DNA of 64,000 bases from Pseudomonas rustica (GCF_018336155.1 NZ_JAGYHF010000005.1:1-64000), one strand, 5' to 3'; positions 17,704 through 26,768 are shown, counted from the stretch's first letter. Program-made: numbers and translations. The notes: generated from the sequence alone by a model not told the origin.

Positions 17704-20442
17704 TTATCGAATTTCGACGGGTATTCCGGGATTCAATTTTTTGAGTTGGTCTACCGCTTTCTGAAGGTAGGATGGCAGTACGGGAACAAGTTGCCCGTCC
17801 CCTGCGCGTTGTAAAACAGGATCGTTTGGAAGCACGAAGATTTTTTCTACAGTGACGGGTTTGGATGCCGGGTAATTCGTATGTATTGATACGTCTTTTC
17901 GGCCGGTAATGATTACTTCGTTGTGGGGAGAGTCAAGAGGATCAAGAGGATCGAGTGCAAGATCGTCGTGTTGCGCTTTGATAAGCTCCGAGGGGCTTAA
18001 TATTCTTTTGGGAGAAAGGCTCTCGCCGGGCTGGTTTAGCTGTTCATTCACGTGCTCTGCCAGCGCGCCAGCTCTCCAATGATATCGCCCGTAGACAGGA
18101 TCCCGCTTGGTACCGATATGATTGCGAAAACCCAAATCGGCAGCTGATAACAAGATGATGTTGGAAGGTTTGACCGTTAGTTTTAAAGCGATTTCCCTCA
18201 AGGTTATTCTCTCTGAGACACTGTAAGTATCGTGTACTTTCAGCGGATCAATTTTAAAGGCTTTTTGCAAAGCTACTGTTTTTACCCGTTTGGTTTTCCT
18301 GTCGTTCAGATTTATAAGCGATGTGCTGATGGCGTCCCAGCTTGACATAACCTCGTCGGCGTTTCGGCGCAACAACTCGCTGTCGCGTCCATGCGTTTTA
18401 TCAACCAAGGTGTGAACCAACATCAAATTGGGTGGCAGGTTTTCCCATGCTTTCAATCTTTCTATCGTCAGATTTGTCGTTTTCTCACCCACCAGACCTT
18501 CACTGTCAGTCCTGTTCACAGGATTGTTGCTGACCATCAAATACTGATTAGTACCGTCAATGGCCCCCGCCGGATCCGGACTTATCCACCGCTGCAACCA
18601 CGGCGCGTAATATCTAAACCCATAAAAATACAATCCCGTTGCATCCCGCTCTTTGCCTGAGTATCGAAGGGTCTTGTACTTGACCTCAACAGCGCTCGCC
18701 CCCGCCCACCATGCCGTCCCTCCGCAAGGGTAATAACCTTCCTGGCTCAAGAGTTGCGCCTGATCATCCAGCTCCAGCGATACCGAGCCAAGATGATCCT
18801 TCACGCTGTAACGCAGTTGATCATTGGCGATCTGCGCCGGACGTCCTGCGACCCAATGCAACGCTCGCACCTGACATGCCCCCGCCTTAATGTTGATCAC
18901 ATGCCGATCTTCACCCGTTGCCGTGTGGCGGTGAATCTCAAGTCCTGGCAGGTAGCGGGTTTCACTGCGCAAGCTGCGAGTACCGGTCTGCAGCATGCTT
19001 ACCTTGCGGGCTCGGCTGCCGGGGTTGTCGTAAATGTAGCGCTCGTCATCGTCAGCCCCGTGCTCGCGTTTGACCATCGTGATCAGGCTCAATTGATTGC
19101 GCGCATCCCAACTCATCCGCTGTCCGCGTTGCAGTTCCAGTTGATTGCCATTGGCATCGAAGGCGTCGGTCAAATCCTCTTTTCGCGGCACGCTGCGATT
19201 ACTGTCGAGGGCCGTGAACATCGTAAATGTTTCGGCGCCGCTGTGATGTCTGGCAATCAGGTTGCCGGCCATGTCGTACTCGAAAGTCTGTGTGTACGGC
19301 AGTAATTGGTTTGGATCGATCGCTGGCGATCGCCATACCGGCAATGACGGGCCGTGATCCGGTTGGCTGACTTCCCGCCCTGTGGCTTCGACCAGTTGGT
19401 AGAGGCTGTCATATCGATAGCGATTGATCGGCTCGCTTCGTCGGTTTTTGAAGTAGCCCGTGAGCCTGGATTTGTCGTCGATGCTGAGGATATTGCCCAC
19501 AGGGTCGTAGACAAAGTTGAGGTCTTGCAGGGTTATTCCGGCGGGATCGCGGACACATAATCGAATCGGGCGGCCGTCCTCGAGCGAATATTCGTGGCTG
19601 GTTTTTGCGCCGTTGCCGGCGGTTTCATGCGTGACCTGACCCGAGGCGTTGTAGCCAATGTCGCTGACCAGCAGAACGGATTTATTTTCGACGGATGCAA
19701 GTTTCAGCCGTGCTTCTTTTTGCTCGCCGGCCCGGGTGTAGGCGAACAGCTTCCGGTTACCCATCGCGTCGGTTTGATCGATCACATCTCCTACGGCGTT
19801 GTAACTGTGACAGGTAGTGAAGGCCTCACTTTCCAGTTGCACCTCCCGTGCCGCCATTTCCATCGGCCAATCCGGCGTAGTCAGATCGATCAGAAACCGG
19901 GTTTGCTCAATCAGCGACTGGCCCGTCACCGTGAAGGCGCAGTGTTGCAAGGTTCCTGCCGGATGGTCATGGCGCACAAGTCGCCCGCGCAGGTTATCGC
20001 TTGCGCAGGCATCGCCATACGTTAGTCGTTCCACAACTTGCGGCGGCTGAGCGTACAGATATTGGGTCACGGCGACCGGGCGTTGAAGTGGGTCCAACTC
20101 AGCGTGACTCTGGCTACCGCGACTGTCCCAATGTGACAGCGGATAACCCGAGGCATTGAACAAATTCAAGGCCCAGCCACTATCGACGCTTTCGCCTAAT
20201 AATGTCTTCGCGGACAAGGAAAAGAATGTAGCGATATTGGGTTTGGCCGCAGAACCCCAGAGTCGGGGATCCCATTGGGCGATCATCCGCCGTGCCGGGT
20301 CGGAGACTTGCCGATCGATTCGCGATTCGATGATTTGCTCGGCTCGTTGACGACAATAATCGACGACTCGCACGGCCAGGCCTTGTGAGTCCATCACGGA
20401 CAGCTTGGGCGTCGCGGTGTTGTGGGAGGTGGCGGCGAACAT
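17704..20442 (-). CDS. TccC-like RHS toxin component, complete
   Basis: Complete 912-residue TcC/TccC-type protein. The N-terminal part (about residues 20-110) has the TccC start pattern with VRVVDYCRQRAEQIIESRI and ARRMIAQWDPRLW. YD repeats fill residues 120-560. The core ends with RYSGKERDATGLYFYGFRYY, APWLQRWISPDPAGAIDG and NNPVNRTDSEG near residues 600-645, the site of autoproteolysis in Tc toxins. The last about 268 residues are variable and unrecognised, with lower GC. ATG at 20442 has GAGG upstream. No TcA or TcB gene is near, so it is an orphan cargo gene, perhaps served by a Tc complex elsewhere. Confidence 0.9.
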   Translation of the reverse strand: MFAATSHNTATPKLSVMDSQGLAVRVVDYCRQRAEQIIESRIDRQVSDPARRMIAQWDPRLWGSAAKPNIATFFSLSAKTLLGESVDSGWALNLFNASGYPLSHWDSRGSQSHAELDPLQRPVAVTQYLYAQPPQVVERLTYGDACASDNLRGRLVRHDHPAGTLQHCAFTVTGQSLIEQTRFLIDLTTPDWPMEMAAREVQLESEAFTTCHSYNAVGDVIDQTDAMGNRKLFAYTRAGEQKEARLKLASVENKSVLLVSDIGYNASGQVTHETAGNGAKTSHEYSLEDGRPIRLCVRDPAGITLQDLNFVYDPVGNILSIDDKSRLTGYFKNRRSEPINRYRYDSLYQLVEATGREVSQPDHGPSLPVWRSPAIDPNQLLPYTQTFEYDMAGNLIARHHSGAETFTMFTALDSNRSVPRKEDLTDAFDANGNQLELQRGQRMSWDARNQLSLITMVKREHGADDDERYIYDNPGSRARKVSMLQTGTRSLRSETRYLPGLEIHRHTATGEDRHVINIKAGACQVRALHWVAGRPAQIANDQLRYSVKDHLGSVSLELDDQAQLLSQEGYYPCGGTAWWAGASAVEVKYKTLRYSGKERDATGLYFYGFRYYAPWLQRWISPDPAGAIDGTNQYLMVSNNPVNRTDSEGLVGEKTTNLTIERLKAWENLPPNLMLVHTLVDKTHGRDSELLRRNADEVMSSWDAISTSLINLNDRKTKRVKTVALQKAFKIDPLKVHDTYSVSERITLREIALKLTVKPSNIILLSAADLGFRNHIGTKRDPVYGRYHWRAGALAEHVNEQLNQPGESLSPKRILSPSELIKAQHDDLALDPLDPLDSPHNEVIITGRKDVSIHTNYPASKPVTVEKIFVLPNDPVLQRAGDGQLVPVLPSYLQKAVDQLKKLNPGIPVEIR

Positions 20443-20527
20443 TACGATCCCTCGTACGTGTTACTCACAGAGTGAGGGCGTTTGAATATTTTGAATACTG
20501 TAAGAAGTAACAGGTGGGTGGAAGCGC

Positions 20528-20788
20528 TTACTGCGCTTCGGAAAACACCATGAACAACACCATCGCCGCCATCGGCACGCCAAATACCGCACTGCCAATC
20601 GCTATTTCCGAACCCAGCGGTTGCTTCGCATGCACCACACCCACCGCGCCGTTAATCACCGTCAACGCCAGCCACAGGGCGGCGAAGCTGTAGGCCATGG
20701 TCTGGCGACTGAAACCGATGCGTTCGGCGATGTAGAGCATCAGGGCGAGCAGAACCAGGCCGAAGAAGATGATGATGGCGGTGTGCAT
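20528..20788 (-). CDS. Small two-to-three-helix membrane protein, unknown
   Basis: 86 residues, mostly hydrophobic: IIIFFGLVLLALMLYI, then a polar turn AERIGFSRQ, TMAYSFAALWLALTVINGAV, and a last segment IGSAVFGVPMAAMVLFMVF. It is probably an inner-membrane protein. I do not recognise a family. The ATG at 20788 is preferred to the frame's further 20 codons, which run into a palindromic repeat. It lies upstream of the TccC-like gene on the same strand; no functional link is evident. Confidence 0.7.
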   Translation of the reverse strand: MHTAIIIFFGLVLLALMLYIAERIGFSRQTMAYSFAALWLALTVINGAVGVVHAKQPLGSEIAIGSAVFGVPMAAMVLFMVFSEAQ

Positions 20789-21191
20789 GGCGGGTTCTGC
20801 CTGGTGGATGTGTATTGCCTGAAAGACCGCTATCGCGAGCAGGCTCACTCCTACAGTGGAGCGTGGTTGGACATGAATTTTATGTACAACGCAGCTCCTG
20901 TAGGAGTGAGCCTGCTCGCGATAGGGTCACCTCGGTGTCCTTTAGAGCATAGACAATCCGGCCCACACCACTAAAACACCGGTCCTCTCCATCGGCACAC
21001 ATTTCGCGACTCATCCAGATGTGCACGGCTCACGAGGTGTGGTGTTCGCTGGCTCGCGCCTGCCGTTGAACTGGCCCTTAACCGAGCGTCCGTTCCGTGA
21101 GCTAATATTTATCTTGATGTGTATTGTGTGTATTACAGGCGCTAGCGTCCCCTAGAGTAAACAGCTCCAGCGGTCGAACAGGGCAAAGGGA
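20789..21191. other. Intergenic region before hicAB
   Basis: Holds the repeat at 20830-20924 and an AT-rich stretch near 21100-21140 that is the likely hicAB promoter. No gene seen. Confidence 0.5.
20830..20924. repeat. REP-type inverted repeat (CTATCGCGAGCAGGCTCAC)
   Basis: CTATCGCGAGCAGGCTCACT and inverted AGTGAGCCTGCTCGCGATAG, with an inner CTCCTACAG / CTGTAGGAG pair. Variant of the TCGCGAGCAAGC family. Confidence 0.88.
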
Positions 21192-21374
21192 ATGCGCAGT
21201 CGGGAAATGATCAGGATGATCGAGGACGATGGTTGGTATCTGGTGGCGGTGAAAGGCAGTCACCACCAATACAAGCATGCGTTTAAGCAGGGACGGGTGA
21301 CGATCAAGCACGCTGACTCGGAACTGCCCATAGGTACGGTCAACAGCATCCTCAAACAGACGGGCTTGAAATGA
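21192..21374 (+). CDS. hicA: HicA-type mRNA interferase toxin
   Basis: 60-residue toxin with the double-stranded-RNA-binding-like HicA fold. It has the usual layout: N-terminal SREMIRMIEDDGWYLV, the catalytic-histidine motif VKGSHHQYKH, and the closing PIGTVNSILKQTGLK. HicA cleaves mRNA when not bound by HicB. ATG at 21192 follows AAAGGGA; a second ATG five codons in is possible. hicB begins 57 bases downstream on the same strand. It sits between the TccC gene and a LacI regulator, a typical accessory spot. Confidence 0.9.
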   Translation: MRSREMIRMIEDDGWYLVAVKGSHHQYKHAFKQGRVTIKHADSELPIGTVNSILKQTGLK

Positions 21375-21431
21375 GGTGTGCTATGGGAAACGAAGGCGTT
21401 TATTGACCTGTCAGAGGAAGGACTCACTCAC

Positions 21432-21833
21432 ATGAAATTCCCGGTCGTTCTGCACAAGGATGCCGACTCAGACTACGGCGTGATCATCCCGGATGTACCT
21501 GGCTGCTTCTCTGCGGGAACTACGGTCGCCGAGGCGTTTGAGAATACTCAGGAAGCGTTGGCGCTTCACTATGAGGGGTTGGTCGCCGACGCCGCGCCGT
21601 TGCCGCAAGTGCGGGATATTGATGCTCATCTCGATAACCCGGATTACGCGGGAGGGATCTGGGGTGTGGTCGATTTTGATATCACCCCGTATTTCGGTAA
21701 GTCAGTGCGGTTTAATGCCACGCTGCCTGAACAGCTGCTTGAGCGTATTGACCAGACTGTGCGGCGAGACCAGCGCTATCGCTCCCGCTCCGGTTTCCTC
21801 GCGGCAGCCGCCTTGCGCGAATTGTCGGTATAA
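21432..21833 (+). CDS. hicB: HicB-family antitoxin
   Basis: 133-residue antitoxin with an N-terminal partial RNase-H-like domain (MKFPVVLHKDADSDYGVIIP, DVPGCFSAGTTVAEAFENTQ) that blocks HicA. The C-terminal part, PEQLLERIDQTVRR with RSRSGFLAAAALREL, looks like a ribbon-helix-helix DNA-binding segment that would autoregulate the pair. ATG at 21432 has GGAAGGA upstream; 18 further upstream codons in frame lack homology. It is cotranscribed with hicA. Confidence 0.92.
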   Translation: MKFPVVLHKDADSDYGVIIPDVPGCFSAGTTVAEAFENTQEALALHYEGLVADAAPLPQVRDIDAHLDNPDYAGGIWGVVDFDITPYFGKSVRFNATLPEQLLERIDQTVRRDQRYRSRSGFLAAAALRELSV

Positions 21834-21838
21834 CGAAG

Positions 21839-22876
21839 TCAGGTGCTTTCCCGTTCGATGACTTGGCACTGCAGCAGATTCAGCCGTTGCACTTCCTCGC
21901 TCGGCAACACACCAAGACTTTCCAGCACGCGTGTCGCCGCCAGCACACCGATCTCCAGCGCCGGCGGTTTGATCGTGCTCAGGCTCGGCAGCAGCATCTC
22001 GGCGAACGGGTAATCACCGAAGCCGAGAACGGCGCAGTCTTCGGGGATTTTCAAACCGGCGCGTTGCCCGGCGAGGAGGCCGCCGGCGGCGAGGTTGTCG
22101 TTGGCGAAGATGATCGCGTCGGGGCGCGGTGAGACGTTCATCAGGGCGTCCATCGCCTGTTTGCCGGCTTCGAAGGGCGTGCGATCAGCGTCGGGGGCAA
22201 AGACCCACGGCTCCAAGCCGGCCTCTCGCAAGGTCGCCGCGTAACCGTCGCGGCGTTCCAGGGCACTGAAGTCGCCCGGCGCGCTGTTCTGCACGAACGC
22301 AATGCGTCGATAACCTTTTCCCAGCAGATAATTCGCCGCCGTCACGCCTACGTCGAAATGCGAAAAACCGATCTGCATCGGCTCACGTTCCGGCTGGTAA
22401 TCCCAGGTTTCGATCACCGGAATATCCGCCTCGGCGATCATTTTTTCCGTACCCGCGCTGTGAAAGTGACTGGTCAGCACCAGTGCCGCCGGCGACCAGC
22501 CGAGAAACGCGCGCACGGCGTTTTCTTCCTGCTCGGTGCTGAAGTAACTCGATGCCAGCAACAGCTGATAACCGTGACGGCTGAGCGTATCGCTGAAGCC
22601 CTGAATGGTGTTGGCGAAGATCGGCCCGGAAATGTTCGGAATGACCATGCCGACGATTTTCCCCCGCGCCGAGGCCAGCCCGCCGGCTACCAGATTCGGT
22701 ACATAACCCAAATCAGCCACCACTGCCGCGATCCGCTCGCGGCGTTCAGGCGACACTTGTTCGGGCTGATTGAAGTAGCGCGACACGGTGATCGCCGAAA
22801 CCCCGGCCTCGCGCGCCACCGCATTCAGGGTCACACGTCCGGCGCCACGGCGTTTGCGCGGCTTTTCTTCGCTCAT
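21839..22876 (-). CDS. LacI-family transcriptional regulator
   Basis: 345-residue repressor. The N-terminal helix-turn-helix and hinge are clear (VTLNAVAREAGVSAITVSRY, residues about 16-36, then PEQVSPERRERIAAVVADLG). The rest is a periplasmic-binding-protein-like effector domain (GKIVGMVIPNISGPIF, AIIFANDNLAAGGLLAGQR). It is closest in style to GntR/gluconate-type LacI members, but the effector cannot be told. ATG at 22876 follows AAGGAT. It is divergent from the TonB receptor, and a perfect 14-bp palindrome lies between them. It probably controls the receptor-LLM genes and itself. Confidence 0.9.
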   Translation of the reverse strand: MSEEKPRKRRGAGRVTLNAVAREAGVSAITVSRYFNQPEQVSPERRERIAAVVADLGYVPNLVAGGLASARGKIVGMVIPNISGPIFANTIQGFSDTLSRHGYQLLLASSYFSTEQEENAVRAFLGWSPAALVLTSHFHSAGTEKMIAEADIPVIETWDYQPEREPMQIGFSHFDVGVTAANYLLGKGYRRIAFVQNSAPGDFSALERRDGYAATLREAGLEPWVFAPDADRTPFEAGKQAMDALMNVSPRPDAIIFANDNLAAGGLLAGQRAGLKIPEDCAVLGFGDYPFAEMLLPSLSTIKPPALEIGVLAATRVLESLGVLPSEEVQRLNLLQCQVIEREST

Positions 22877-22963
22877 GGTTCGATCCTTGTTAAAAACCAA
22901 ATCGCATATAAAACTAATTTTTCAGTATTGGACGGTCTATGTGCGGATGGCCAATATTGCCGA

Positions 22964-22977
22964 TGTTAGCGCTAACA
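22964..22977. promoter_or_regulatory. Perfect palindrome TGTTAGCGCTAACA, probable LacI-family operator
   Basis: Fourteen-base perfect palindrome with a central CG, the form of GntR/PurR-type LacI-family operators. It is 87 bases from the regulator start and 30 bases before the preferred receptor start, so one site could control both directions. Confidence 0.75.
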
Positions 22978-23007
22978 AAGCGCGTTGTCTGCTACTCGCT
23001 CGAGCGA

Positions 23008-25254
23008 ATGCCCAAGACACCGATTCAGGCGCTGTCGTCGCAGAACGGCAGCGGATCAGGGCCAATTTCGAGCGGGCAGAACATGCACAACATTCCTGGG
23101 GCGACACACAAACTGGCGCAGTCGATTCGCGCTGCTGACAGCAGCGATCAGGAGCCGACGCTGAAGTCGGTCACCGTCACCGCGACCCGCCGCGAAGAGT
23201 CACTGCAAAAAGTGCCGGTCGCGGTTTCGGTAATCGACGGCGAGCAGCTCGAACGCGATAACCGCAACGGCGTGGCGAGCATTGTTCAGCAAGTGCCATC
23301 GCTGAATTTCCGCACCGGCGCATCGAACAAGGACACCTCGTTATTCGTGCGCGGCGTCGGCACGATTTCCACCTCGCCGGGCGTCGAGCCGACCGTGGCG
23401 ACGGTGATTGATGGTGTGGTGTATGCGCGTCCGGGACAGGCGACCCTGGACCTGCTCGATCTCGAGCGCGTCGAGGTTTTGCGCGGCCCGCAAGGCACCC
23501 TGTTCGGCAAGAACGCCTCGGCTGGCGTGCTCAACATCACCAGCAAGGCACCGACCGCCGAGACCCACGGCTATATCGATCAGTCGTACTACAGCGGCAA
23601 CGAAAGCCGCACCCGATTCGGCCTCGGCGGCAGCCTGATTCCTGAGACGTTGAAGGGCTCGATCAGCACGCTGTTCGGCACCTACGATGGCAACGTCGAC
23701 AACCAACATAATGGTCAGGAGGTCAACGGCTACAACCATCGCGGCGTGCGCGGCAAACTCGAATTCACGCCGAATGACGACGTCACTTTCACCCTGATCG
23801 CCGACTACATGCAGTCCCACGACGACGGCCCCAACGGTGTAGTCAGCAAGTCGCTGACCCCGGCCTTCGCCAATGCGCTGAGCCCGGCGTACGCCTCCAG
23901 CCACAACCGCGACATCAACACCGACACTCGCTCTCACGTTGAAGACATCAACAAAGGTTTGTCCGGCCAGCTCGACTGGCAACTGGGCGATTACACGCTG
24001 ACGTCGATCACCGCGTGGCGCGGCTGGGACAACACCCAATATCAGGACGGCGACCGTCTCGGCACGGTGACCGCAGCGTTTCCCGGCACCGCAGACAAGG
24101 GTGATCTGGCCTTCGATCAATACTCGCAAGAGCTGCGCCTGGCCTCACCGAAAGGCGAATTCCTCGAGTACGTCGGCGGTCTGTTCTACATGCACGGCAA
24201 GGACGAAGAAACCTATCAGCGCACCCTGACGACCACCACGCGCACCGACCGTGGTGTCGCCGATTACAGCACCACCAGCGACAGTTACGCCGTGTTTGGC
24301 GAGAGCACGCTGAACTTCACTTCGGACTTTCGCGGCATCGCCGGCCTGCGCTACACCCACGATGATCTCGAATACGATCACCGCCGCGTGTCGACGTCGG
24401 CCACCACCGTCAGCGGTATCCAACCGGCGACCAGCAGCTCGGGTTCCGTCGACGAAGATGGCTGGTCCGGTCGCCTCGGTGTGCAGTACGACTTGAGCGA
24501 CGCCGTCACCACGTACCTGACCTACTCGCGCGGCTACAAAGGCCCGGCCTACAACGTGTTCTTCAACATGCAGCCGCGCGACACCGAAGCGCTGAAGCCG
24601 GAAACCTCCAACACTTGGGAGGCGGGCATCAAAGCCACGTCGTGGAACAACCGCCTGACCACCAACGTTGCGGTGTTCCACAGCGAGTACGACAACTATC
24701 AGGCGAACTTTTTCGACACCGTCGCCGGGCAAGTGGTGACGCGTCTGATCAACGCCGGCAGCGTCAGCACCGAGGGCGTTGAACTCGATTACGCCCTGCA
24801 AGCGACTCAGCAACTGAAACTGTCCGGCGCACTGGCCTACACCCGTGCACGCATCGACGAATTCGCCTGCCCGGCGGGCGCGGCGGCGTCCTGCAACGTC
24901 AACGGCAAACCGCTGCCATTCAGCCCTGACTGGAAAAGCTACGTGCGTGCCGACTACACGATTCCGCTGGATAACGGCCTGGATATCGAACTCGGCACCG
25001 ACTACAGCTGGCAGAGCGAAGTGCAGTACGACATCAGCCAGAACGTCGACACCAAACAGGGCGCCTACGGCATCTGGAACGCCAGCGTCGCACTCGCCGA
25101 TTACAGCAATGGCTGGCGCATTGCGCTGCTCGGCAAAAACCTCACTGACAAGTCTTACTCGCCGGTGCTCGCCAGCGGTGGCAACTACATCTACCGCGCC
25201 GTGCCACGCGACGACGAACGCTACTTCGGCGTGCAACTGCGCAAGGATTTCTGA
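23008..25254 (+). CDS. TonB-dependent outer-membrane receptor, signal peptide not evident
   Basis: Outer-membrane beta-barrel importer, about 748 residues from ATG 23008 (the frame is open to 22939, but the operator palindrome would then be coding). The plug begins TLKSVTVTATRREESLQKVP and includes VEVLRGPQGTLFGKNASAGV. The barrel ends with the typical aromatic RYFGVQLRKDF. Related receptors serve siderophores or organosulfur compounds; the adjoining LLM gene (one base after the stop) favours an organosulfur or sulfate-ester ligand. No hydrophobic signal core is present before AADSSDQEPT in this reading, so export is doubtful unless the start region is damaged or misread. Confidence 0.85.
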   Translation: MPKTPIQALSSQNGSGSGPISSGQNMHNIPGATHKLAQSIRAADSSDQEPTLKSVTVTATRREESLQKVPVAVSVIDGEQLERDNRNGVASIVQQVPSLNFRTGASNKDTSLFVRGVGTISTSPGVEPTVATVIDGVVYARPGQATLDLLDLERVEVLRGPQGTLFGKNASAGVLNITSKAPTAETHGYIDQSYYSGNESRTRFGLGGSLIPETLKGSISTLFGTYDGNVDNQHNGQEVNGYNHRGVRGKLEFTPNDDVTFTLIADYMQSHDDGPNGVVSKSLTPAFANALSPAYASSHNRDINTDTRSHVEDINKGLSGQLDWQLGDYTLTSITAWRGWDNTQYQDGDRLGTVTAAFPGTADKGDLAFDQYSQELRLASPKGEFLEYVGGLFYMHGKDEETYQRTLTTTTRTDRGVADYSTTSDSYAVFGESTLNFTSDFRGIAGLRYTHDDLEYDHRRVSTSATTVSGIQPATSSSGSVDEDGWSGRLGVQYDLSDAVTTYLTYSRGYKGPAYNVFFNMQPRDTEALKPETSNTWEAGIKATSWNNRLTTNVAVFHSEYDNYQANFFDTVAGQVVTRLINAGSVSTEGVELDYALQATQQLKLSGALAYTRARIDEFACPAGAAASCNVNGKPLPFSPDWKSYVRADYTIPLDNGLDIELGTDYSWQSEVQYDISQNVDTKQGAYGIWNASVALADYSNGWRIALLGKNLTDKSYSPVLASGGNYIYRAVPRDDERYFGVQLRKDF

Positions 25255-25255
25255 G

Positions 25256-26575
25256 ATGAGCAGACAGTTGAAACTTGGCGCATTTCTGATGGCCACCGGG
25301 CACCACGTCGCGGCGTGGCGGCATCCTGATGTGCCGGCGAATGCAGGTCTGGATTTCGTCCATTACAAGCGGCTGGCGCAAATTGCCGAGGCAGCGAAAT
25401 TCGATGCGTTATTTGTCGCTGACAGTGTCGCCGCGCCGACCCAGGACATCGCCAGTCGCATGGCGCGCTCTGATCACTTTGAGCCGCTGACATTGCTCTC
25501 GGCGCTGAGTGCGGTGACCGAGCACATCGGTCTGATTGCGACGGCGACCACCAGTTACAACGAGCCGTATCACGTGGCGCGCAAATTCGCCTCGCTAGAT
25601 CACTTATCAGGCGGCCGAGCGGGGTGGAATCTGGTGACCTCGGACAATGCTGCCGAGGCGCTGAATTTTGGTCGTGATGAGCATATCGGCCATGCCGAAC
25701 GCTACAGCCGTGCGCGCGAATTTCATCAGGTGGTCACCGGGCTTTGGGACAGTTGGGAGGACGATGCGTTTGTGCGCGACAAGGCTAGCGGGGTGTATTA
25801 CGAGCCTGCGAAGTTGCACGTGCTGGATCATGTGGGTGAGCACTTTCGGGTCAAAGGGCCGCTGAATGTTGCACGCTCGCCGCAGGGGCAACCGGTGATC
25901 GTGCAGGCGGGATCCTCCGAAACCGGACGCGAGTTGGCGGCGCAAACGGCTGAGGTGGTGTTTACCGCGCAGACTTCATTGGCCAACGCTCAAGCGTTTT
26001 ACGCCGACCTCAAGGGACGTCTGCCCAAGTACGGTCGCAGCGCCGATTCGCTGAAAATCATGCCCGGGGTTTTTGTCGTGGTTGGCCGCACCGAAGCCGA
26101 AGCGCAGGAAAAATGTGAAACGTTTCAGCAATTAGTCGAACCCGAGGTTGGCGTGGCTTTACTTGGGCGTATGCTGGGCAACTTCGATTTGTCGAAGTAC
26201 CCGCTGGACGGGCCGTTACCGGCGTTGCCACTGACCGAAAGCGGCCAGCAGAGCCGGCAGAAATTGCTGACGGAATTGGCGGGGCGGGAGAACCTGACCC
26301 TTGCCGAATTGGGGCGCAAGATTGCCGGCGGGCGCGGGCATTACAGCCTGGTCGGTACGCCTGAGCAGATTGCAGATCGTTTGCAGGAATGGTTCGAACA
26401 GGGCGCGGCGGACGGCTTCAACGTGCTGGTGCCGCACCTGCCGGGCGGGCTCGAAGACTTCGCCAACGGCGTGGTGCCGGAACTGCAACGGCGTGGGTTG
26501 TTCAGATCGGAATACGAGGGTCGGACGTTACGCCAGAACCTTGGCCTGGCCCGACCTGTAAACCGTTTCGCATGA
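25256..26575 (+). CDS. LLM-class FMNH2-dependent monooxygenase (NtaA/SnaA/DszA family), second copy
   Basis: 439-residue luciferase-like monooxygenase of the same broad family as the gene at 5185-6543 but clearly diverged. Family marks are KLGAFLMATGHHVAAWRHP at the start, FASLDHLSGGRAGWNLVTS near residue 115, and VIVQAGSSETGRELAA near residue 215. ATG at 25256 lies one base after the TonB receptor stop (TGAGATG), so uptake and oxidation are coupled. Its likely work is oxidative cleavage of an imported organosulfur compound with reduced flavin from an unlinked reductase. The substrate is unknown. Confidence 0.9.
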   Translation: MSRQLKLGAFLMATGHHVAAWRHPDVPANAGLDFVHYKRLAQIAEAAKFDALFVADSVAAPTQDIASRMARSDHFEPLTLLSALSAVTEHIGLIATATTSYNEPYHVARKFASLDHLSGGRAGWNLVTSDNAAEALNFGRDEHIGHAERYSRAREFHQVVTGLWDSWEDDAFVRDKASGVYYEPAKLHVLDHVGEHFRVKGPLNVARSPQGQPVIVQAGSSETGRELAAQTAEVVFTAQTSLANAQAFYADLKGRLPKYGRSADSLKIMPGVFVVVGRTEAEAQEKCETFQQLVEPEVGVALLGRMLGNFDLSKYPLDGPLPALPLTESGQQSRQKLLTELAGRENLTLAELGRKIAGGRGHYSLVGTPEQIADRLQEWFEQGAADGFNVLVPHLPGGLEDFANGVVPELQRRGLFRSEYEGRTLRQNLGLARPVNRFA

Positions 26576-26586
26576 TTGGTAGAGCT

Positions 26587-26723
26587 TTTGTGGTGAGGGG
26601 ATTGATCCCCGTTCGGCTGCGGAGCAGTCGTAAAACCAGCGCATTCGGCACACCTGATTCATCGAAGTTTCAGGTTTTGGGGCGGCTTCGCCACCCAACG
26701 GGGATAAATCCCCTCGCCACAAA
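26587..26723. repeat. Inverted repeat of the GTGGCGAGGGGATTTATCC family
   Basis: TTTGTGGTGAGGGGATTGAT and inverted TAAATCCCCTCGCCACAAA around about 95 bases. Same family as 9262-9400, and it sits between two same-strand genes. Confidence 0.85.
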
Positions 26724-26768
26724 GGTGTTCGGTTTCAGATGACTAAAAGACAGACAAGAGAGGATTCG

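Noticed and set aside
1..20442. A complete Tc toxin complex
   Set aside because: Only C-type RHS components are present; no TcA or TcB gene is seen in the window.
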